NCBI RefSeq assembly: GCF_937875145.1
Contig: NZ_CALNCS010000254.1
Location: 1 to 9,893, forward strand
Length of the DNA stretch: 9,893 nt
Direction: 5' to 3'
Source of the DNA: Alkalibaculum bacchi
GTDB lineage: Bacteria > Bacillota > Clostridia > Eubacteriales > Alkalibacteraceae
Shown in pieces: positions 6,645 to 9,893 of the stretch; positions within the stretch are counted from its first letter, which is position 1, and each line of letters begins with the position of its first letter. A model generated the notes under the pieces. The model was not told the DNA's origin, made no database searches, and saw only the letters and a program-made list of their open reading frames with translations. Position numbers and translations under genes: made by a program.

Positions 6645-7826
6645 TTATTTAAAGTCTTCTGATAATCTTTCAAAAGCTGGTATTGAATTTCGTATCATAT
6701 CAAAATTTACACAGTAGGACATTCTAAAATATCCAGGGCATCCAAAACCAGAACCAGGAACTAAGAGAAGATTGTGTTTTGTAGCTGCTTGCGTAAATTC
6801 TATATCATTTGGAATGAACGCTTTTGGGAATAGATAAAAGGCGCCTTGAGGTTTGTGTACTTCGAAACCTATCCGCACCAAGTTTTCGTATAAAAAGTCT
6901 CTTTTAGCTTTATAATCCTCAACATTTGGTTTCACGTATAAACAGTCCCCTACGACTTTTTGAAACAATGCAGGAGCATTAACAAAACCTAAAACTCGAG
7001 TACAGTATATAAAGACATTTACTAATGTAGCAATTTCTTCAATATTACTACTAGCAGCAATATAACCAATGCGTTCTCCAGCTAAACCCAAAGATTTACT
7101 AAAAGAGTCTACTACAATAGCGTTTTGAAATATATTAATAATAGAAGGTACTATAATATCATCGTAGACGATTTTGCTATAAGGCTCATCTGAAATGACA
7201 TAAATGGTAGTATTAAATTCCTTCCCCTTTTTTTGAAGAATCTCTTCTATCTTTTTAAGAATTTCTTCACTATAAACAACTCCAGTAGGGTTATTTGGGG
7301 TATTTAATATAATTGCTTTCGTATTTGCATTTATCCTCTTTTCAAATTCTTCTATATTAGGTTCAAAAGTCTCTGTATTAGCTGGCACTACAACGGTTTT
7401 TCCACCATAATTGCTAACATAAGAACCGTAATCCACAAAATAAGGAGCAAATACCATTACTTCTTCGCCTTCGTTTAATAGTGATTTCAAAACGACATTT
7501 AATCCACCTGCTGCCCCTACAGTCATGACTATATTATTTTCTGATAAGCTAACTTTGCTCTCTTCTTGGAGTTTTTTTGCAATTTTCCCCCTTACATCCC
7601 CATAGCCACTATTACTCATATATTTGTGTAATCCAGGTTCTCCACTAGTTATATGCTTTAATAAGGATTCTTGTACTTCTACCGGAGGCTCATCAAAAGG
7701 ATTTCCTAGACTATAATCATAAACCTTATCCGCTCCGTATATTTTAGCAAGTCGGTTTCCCTCTTCAAACATCACCCTTATCCATGAAGAGCTTTCTAAT
7801 TTTTGAACCATATTTTCTGAAAACAT
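6645..7826 (-). CDS. PLP-dependent aminotransferase, class I/II (fold type I)
   Basis: A cytoplasmic aminotransferase of 393 residues that would move an amino group between an amino acid and a 2-oxo acid. Motifs with numbering from the chosen start: LNTPNNPTG (174-182, PLP-contacting asparagine N179), SDEPY (212-216, D213 to the pyridine nitrogen), SFSKSLGLAGERIGY (241-255, Schiff-base K244, phosphate-binding R252) and FRMSY with the substrate-carboxylate R368. These are complete, so the enzyme should be active; the amino-acid specificity cannot be told. The start is the ATG at 7826 (MFSENM), because TGGAGTG lies seven bases before it. A longer reading from TTG at 7844 would place that binding site inside the gene. 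It is the first gene of a likely two-gene operon with DUF523. It is not close to the desulfurase type seen at the left end of the window. Confidence 0.9.
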   Translation of the reverse strand: MFSENMVQKLESSSWIRVMFEEGNRLAKIYGADKVYDYSLGNPFDEPPVEVQESLLKHITSGEPGLHKYMSNSGYGDVRGKIAKKLQEESKVSLSENNIVMTVGAAGGLNVVLKSLLNEGEEVMVFAPYFVDYGSYVSNYGGKTVVVPANTETFEPNIEEFEKRINANTKAIILNTPNNPTGVVYSEEILKKIEEILQKKGKEFNTTIYVISDEPYSKIVYDDIIVPSIINIFQNAIVVDSFSKSLGLAGERIGYIAASSNIEEIATLVNVFIYCTRVLGFVNAPALFQKVVGDCLYVKPNVEDYKAKRDFLYENLVRIGFEVHKPQGAFYLFPKAFIPNDIEFTQAATKHNLLLVPGSGFGCPGYFRMSYCVNFDMIRNSIPAFERLSEDFK

Positions 7827-7910
7827 CTTATCACTCCATTTCAATTGTCATAACTACAAATTTACCTATCCTGCACTGTGCGAACACACCTTGTGGACTT
7901 GTTATTTAAT

Positions 7911-7919
7911 AGTATAACA
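7911..7919 (-). promoter_or_regulatory. Possible extended -10 promoter for the aminotransferase operon
   Basis: The - strand reads TGTTATACT, an extended -10 element (TGn plus TATACT), about 85 bases before the chosen start. No good -35 box stands at 17-18 bases. The rest of the 7827-8114 gap is AT-rich and non-coding, apart from the terminator at its far end. Confidence 0.35.
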
Positions 7920-8056
7920 TATTGATAAGGGAACCTACTTCAATAATTTAGAACAATTTGGTATATATTTAAAATGATGGTTGGAAGATAATTAAACAAT
8001 ACTCACATAGTCACTGAATTATCATTTAACAGTTCCGCATTTATCTTTTCGCTTTT

Positions 8057-8096
8057 GCAAAAAGAGCAAGGTATTAACTCATACCTTACTCTTTGC
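8057..8096 (-). terminator. Terminator of the corrinoid methyltransferase operon
   Basis: On the - strand an arm beginning GCAAAGAG (complement 8081-8096) pairs with ATACCTTGCTCTTTTTGC (complement 8057-8074), with a U-G wobble and a small bulge, around a 6-base loop. The second arm ends in a T-run. It lies 19 bases past the URO-D stop codon. Confidence 0.65.
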
Positions 8097-8114
8097 AGTA
8101 TCACAATAATAGTC

Positions 8115-9095
8115 CTAGAACATTTTCTTTGACATTTTTTCGATTTCTTCATCAGTAGCTTCGTATACGCCTGGGAATGAGCTGATTGCTAAACCTTGGC
8201 TTGAACCAGGGATATAGTATAATTTTCCGTATTCTGTACACGCTTTTTCTACTTCTGTAGCTATAATGTCTTGCGTCCAGCCTGGGAAATCAATTTCTCC
8301 ACTGTGTAATCCACCCATGAATGTAATTTTTTCGCCGTATTTTTTGATCAATTCAGGAATATTGTTTGTCTTCATAACACCTTGCCAGATATCAATACCC
8401 ATATCAATCATATATGGAACAAGGTTAGCAGCATAGCTATCACTATGGTGAACAACTAATTCAACACCATTTTCTTTGTAGAAGCCATAAATTCTCTTGT
8501 ATGGTTCAAGAAAAAATTCTTCAAACATAGAAGGTGATAAGAATGAGTTGATTTGGCTACCCCAGTCATCATGATGGAAAAGTGCATCTGGCTTTATGTG
8601 AGTGATAAATTCCTTAGCAAGTTCAATTTCCCAATCTGTAAGGTATTCAATTAATTCATGCATTGCTTCTGGTTCTTCATAGAAAGCCATTAAAGCTTCT
8701 TCCATGCTCATTAAATAATGTACATGTTCGAAAAGACCTGGAGCAACAAAAACTGTACAGTATTGTTCCGTTCTATCAACAGCTGCTGCAGAAGCTTTCG
8801 CTTCAGCCCAAGCTTCTGCAGGAAATTTAATATTAGGAGCTTTTACTACATCTCTCCATTTAGTGATATCCTTTACAACAGTATGTTCTTCATCGTGTAC
8901 TGGGAATGCACCAATTTGACCTTCTGGCCATCTTGTTGTAACACCCCACTCGTTGACAATTTCTCCGCCTATTGGTGGTTTTTTACGAGTAATTGGAGTA
9001 TTCATAATCATATTGAAACACTCATATTGCTTTACAAATCTATCAGGATTTCCGCCCTTCATAACTTCAACTAAGTTTTGTCTTTTTGTTAACAT
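8115..9095 (-). CDS. URO-D superfamily methyltransferase of a corrinoid-dependent system
   Basis: A 326-residue protein of the uroporphyrinogen decarboxylase superfamily, in the branch that transfers methyl groups to or from corrinoid proteins (MtaA/CmuA-like and O-demethylase components) rather than the haem enzyme. Visible landmarks are HHDDWGSQ (174-181), VELVVHHSDS (211-220), MGIDIWQGVM (232-241) and FMGGLHSGEIDFP (259-271). These histidine- and aspartate-rich strands are where the family binds metal or substrate. The corrinoid gene immediately upstream supports the methyl-transfer role; true HemE has other conserved N-terminal residues and haem-gene neighbours. The start is the ATG at 9095 (MLTKRQNLVE), with AGGAGG about seven bases upstream; a longer reading from TTG at 9119 would start upstream of and include the binding site. 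It is the last gene of its operon. The methyl donor cannot be deduced. Confidence 0.85.
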   Translation of the reverse strand: MLTKRQNLVEVMKGGNPDRFVKQYECFNMIMNTPITRKKPPIGGEIVNEWGVTTRWPEGQIGAFPVHDEEHTVVKDITKWRDVVKAPNIKFPAEAWAEAKASAAAVDRTEQYCTVFVAPGLFEHVHYLMSMEEALMAFYEEPEAMHELIEYLTDWEIELAKEFITHIKPDALFHHDDWGSQINSFLSPSMFEEFFLEPYKRIYGFYKENGVELVVHHSDSYAANLVPYMIDMGIDIWQGVMKTNNIPELIKKYGEKITFMGGLHSGEIDFPGWTQDIIATEVEKACTEYGKLYYIPGSSQGLAISSFPGVYEATDEEIEKMSKKMF

Positions 9096-9117
9096 TATGC
9101 AACCTCCTATATTTTTC

Positions 9118-9143
9118 AATCAGGAGAAAATTTTCTCCTGATT
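9118..9143. repeat. Perfect 26-base palindrome between the corrinoid and URO-D genes
   Basis: The sequence reads AATCAGGAGAAAA followed by its exact complement, giving 13-base arms. In the - strand transcript the hairpin is followed by TGAAAAATA, not a T-run, and then directly by the URO-D ribosome binding site. It may be a processing or stabilising hairpin that sets the ratio of the two proteins. The + strand does have a T-run after it (ATTTTTC), but no + gene ends here. Confidence 0.6.
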
Positions 9144-9164
9144 TTTCTACACACTATCTAAAAA

Positions 9165-9797
9165 TTAAGCTTGTGCTAATTCTTTTGCTTTAACAGCTGC
9201 ACTACCTGCATCTGGAGCAAATCCGTCAGCGCCAATTTCAGCAGCAAATTCTGCAGTAATAGGTGCTCCACCTACCATTACTTTAAATCCTTCTAAACCG
9301 CTACCTTTGATTGTTGCAACAGCTTCTTTTAATGCTGGCATTGTAGTTGTTAATAGTGCAGAGCAAGCCACTAATTTAACGTTTTCATTTTCTTTTATTG
9401 TATCTACAAATTTTTGAGCTGGTACATCAACGCCAATGTCAACCATATCAAATCCAGCACTCTCAATCATCATAGATACTAAGTTTTTACCGATATCATG
9501 TAAGTCTCCTGCTACTGTTCCAATAATGCAAGTTCCTAAAGATACAGATCCTTCTCCAGCAAGATGTGGTCTAAGTACATCTACACCTTTTGCCATTGCT
9601 TTAGCTGCGATTAACATCTCTGGTACAAATATTTCTCCACTTGAGAATTTGTCTCCTACGACACCCATAGAATCAACCATAGCTTGAAGGATATCTTTTG
9701 CTGCATTACCTTCATCTAACGCTTCTTGCACTAAACCTGCTACTAATTTTGTTTTACCTTTTTCTACATTTAATTTTACATCTTGTAATTTTGACAT
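9165..9797 (-). CDS. Corrinoid (cobalamin-binding) protein of a methyltransferase system
   Basis: A 210-residue methyl carrier like MtaC/MttC/MtgC. Residues about 1-85 form the helical cap-type domain (B12-binding_2) with KFSSGEIFVPEML; residues about 88-210 form the Rossmann-like cobalamin domain. The cobalt-ligating motif is complete: D98-L-H100-D-I-G103 in AGDLHDIGKN. The later SALLTTTM (146-153) and VGGAPIT (175-181) segments complete the binding site. In such systems a substrate-specific methyltransferase loads the methyl group on Co(I), and a second enzyme passes it to tetrahydrofolate or coenzyme M. The start is well supported by GAGGAGG eight bases upstream. It is followed, after a perfect palindrome, by the URO-D methyltransferase gene, and preceded at 49 bases by the end of another gene on the same strand. 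A reductive activator (RACE) is not in the window. Confidence 0.93.
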   Translation of the reverse strand: MSKLQDVKLNVEKGKTKLVAGLVQEALDEGNAAKDILQAMVDSMGVVGDKFSSGEIFVPEMLIAAKAMAKGVDVLRPHLAGEGSVSLGTCIIGTVAGDLHDIGKNLVSMMIESAGFDMVDIGVDVPAQKFVDTIKENENVKLVACSALLTTTMPALKEAVATIKGSGLEGFKVMVGGAPITAEFAAEIGADGFAPDAGSAAVKAKELAQA

Positions 9798-9846
9798 ATT
9801 ATTTTCCTCCTCAATTTATAAAAAATCATATATTATGACTGATACC

Positions 9847-9893
9847 TTATTTCTTTTTAGCACCAAAAACGCCTTCACGGTATGCACTGATGT
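9847..9893 (-). CDS. C-terminal end of an unidentified gene in the methyltransferase operon
   Basis: Only the last 14 codons are inside the window. On the - strand they read ISAYREGVFGAKKK and end in TAA at 9847-9849. The stop is followed by 49 non-coding bases and then the corrinoid protein's ribosome binding site. By position it is likely another methyltransferase component, for example an MttB-type or methyltetrahydrofolate-type enzyme or a second URO-D protein. The fragment is too short to tell, and that it is coding at all is inferred from the spacing and the plausible tail. Confidence 0.5.
   Translation of the reverse strand, partial: ISAYREGVFGAKKK

Noticed and set aside
8718..9074. 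Antisense open frames over the right-hand genes (also 9436-9687 + and 8953-9141 +)
   Set aside because: They lie opposite well-supported genes, have no ribosome binding site of note and encode compositionally odd proteins.
8115..9095. Haem-pathway uroporphyrinogen decarboxylase (HemE)
   Set aside because: The gene lies next to a corrinoid protein, and the sequence resembles the methyltransferase branch of the superfamily. No other haem genes are nearby.

Overview
The window is low in GC, with strong AGGAGG-type ribosome binding sites. Its gene content (corrinoid methyltransferase parts, a DUF523 protein, an NA37-type nucleoid-associated protein, an ECF S component) suggests an anaerobic member of the Firmicutes/Clostridia, in the broad direction of Alkaliphilus-like or acetogenic clostridia. 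This placement is inferred from protein resemblance and base composition, not from a marker gene.

Left end (1-2040, + strand). The window opens inside a shell protein that closely resembles family 2A encapsulins (SrpI type, HK97 fold). It overlaps by 14 bases a SufS-like cysteine desulfurase carrying an N-terminal extension. This is the known family 2A shell/cargo pair: a protein nanocompartment that packages a PLP-dependent desulfurase and is linked to sulfur metabolism. The cargo extension is short, about 35 residues. The operon ends at a strong hairpin that can also serve the convergent genes on the other strand. This is the most interesting system in the window.

Middle (2080-6609, - strand). 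In order along the + coordinate: an ECF-transporter S component that looks like the niacin type (NiaX); an ArsB/NhaD- or SLC13-type ion permease with two mirrored motif halves; a 383-base non-coding stretch with inverted repeats and a terminator; an NA37 (YejK/NdpA-like) nucleoid-associated protein; a 98-residue degenerate minimal nucleotidyltransferase with its own promoter and terminator; and a DUF523 protein of the TudS [4Fe-4S] desulfurase type.

Right part (6645-9893, - strand). A class I/II PLP aminotransferase lies just upstream of, and probably in one operon with, the DUF523 gene. Beyond it is a corrinoid methyl-transfer operon: the last 14 codons of an unidentified gene, a corrinoid protein, and a URO-D superfamily methyltransferase, ending at a terminator near 8057-8096. 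Such operons move methyl groups from methoxylated or methylated substrates to a cobalamin carrier and then on to tetrahydrofolate or coenzyme M.

The units look independent: each has its own terminator or promoter. Two desulfurase-type proteins (the encapsulin cargo and the DUF523 protein) share the window, but nothing in the sequence links them functionally. Several longest-ORF starts were moved to internal ATGs because the ribosome binding site lies inside the longer version.
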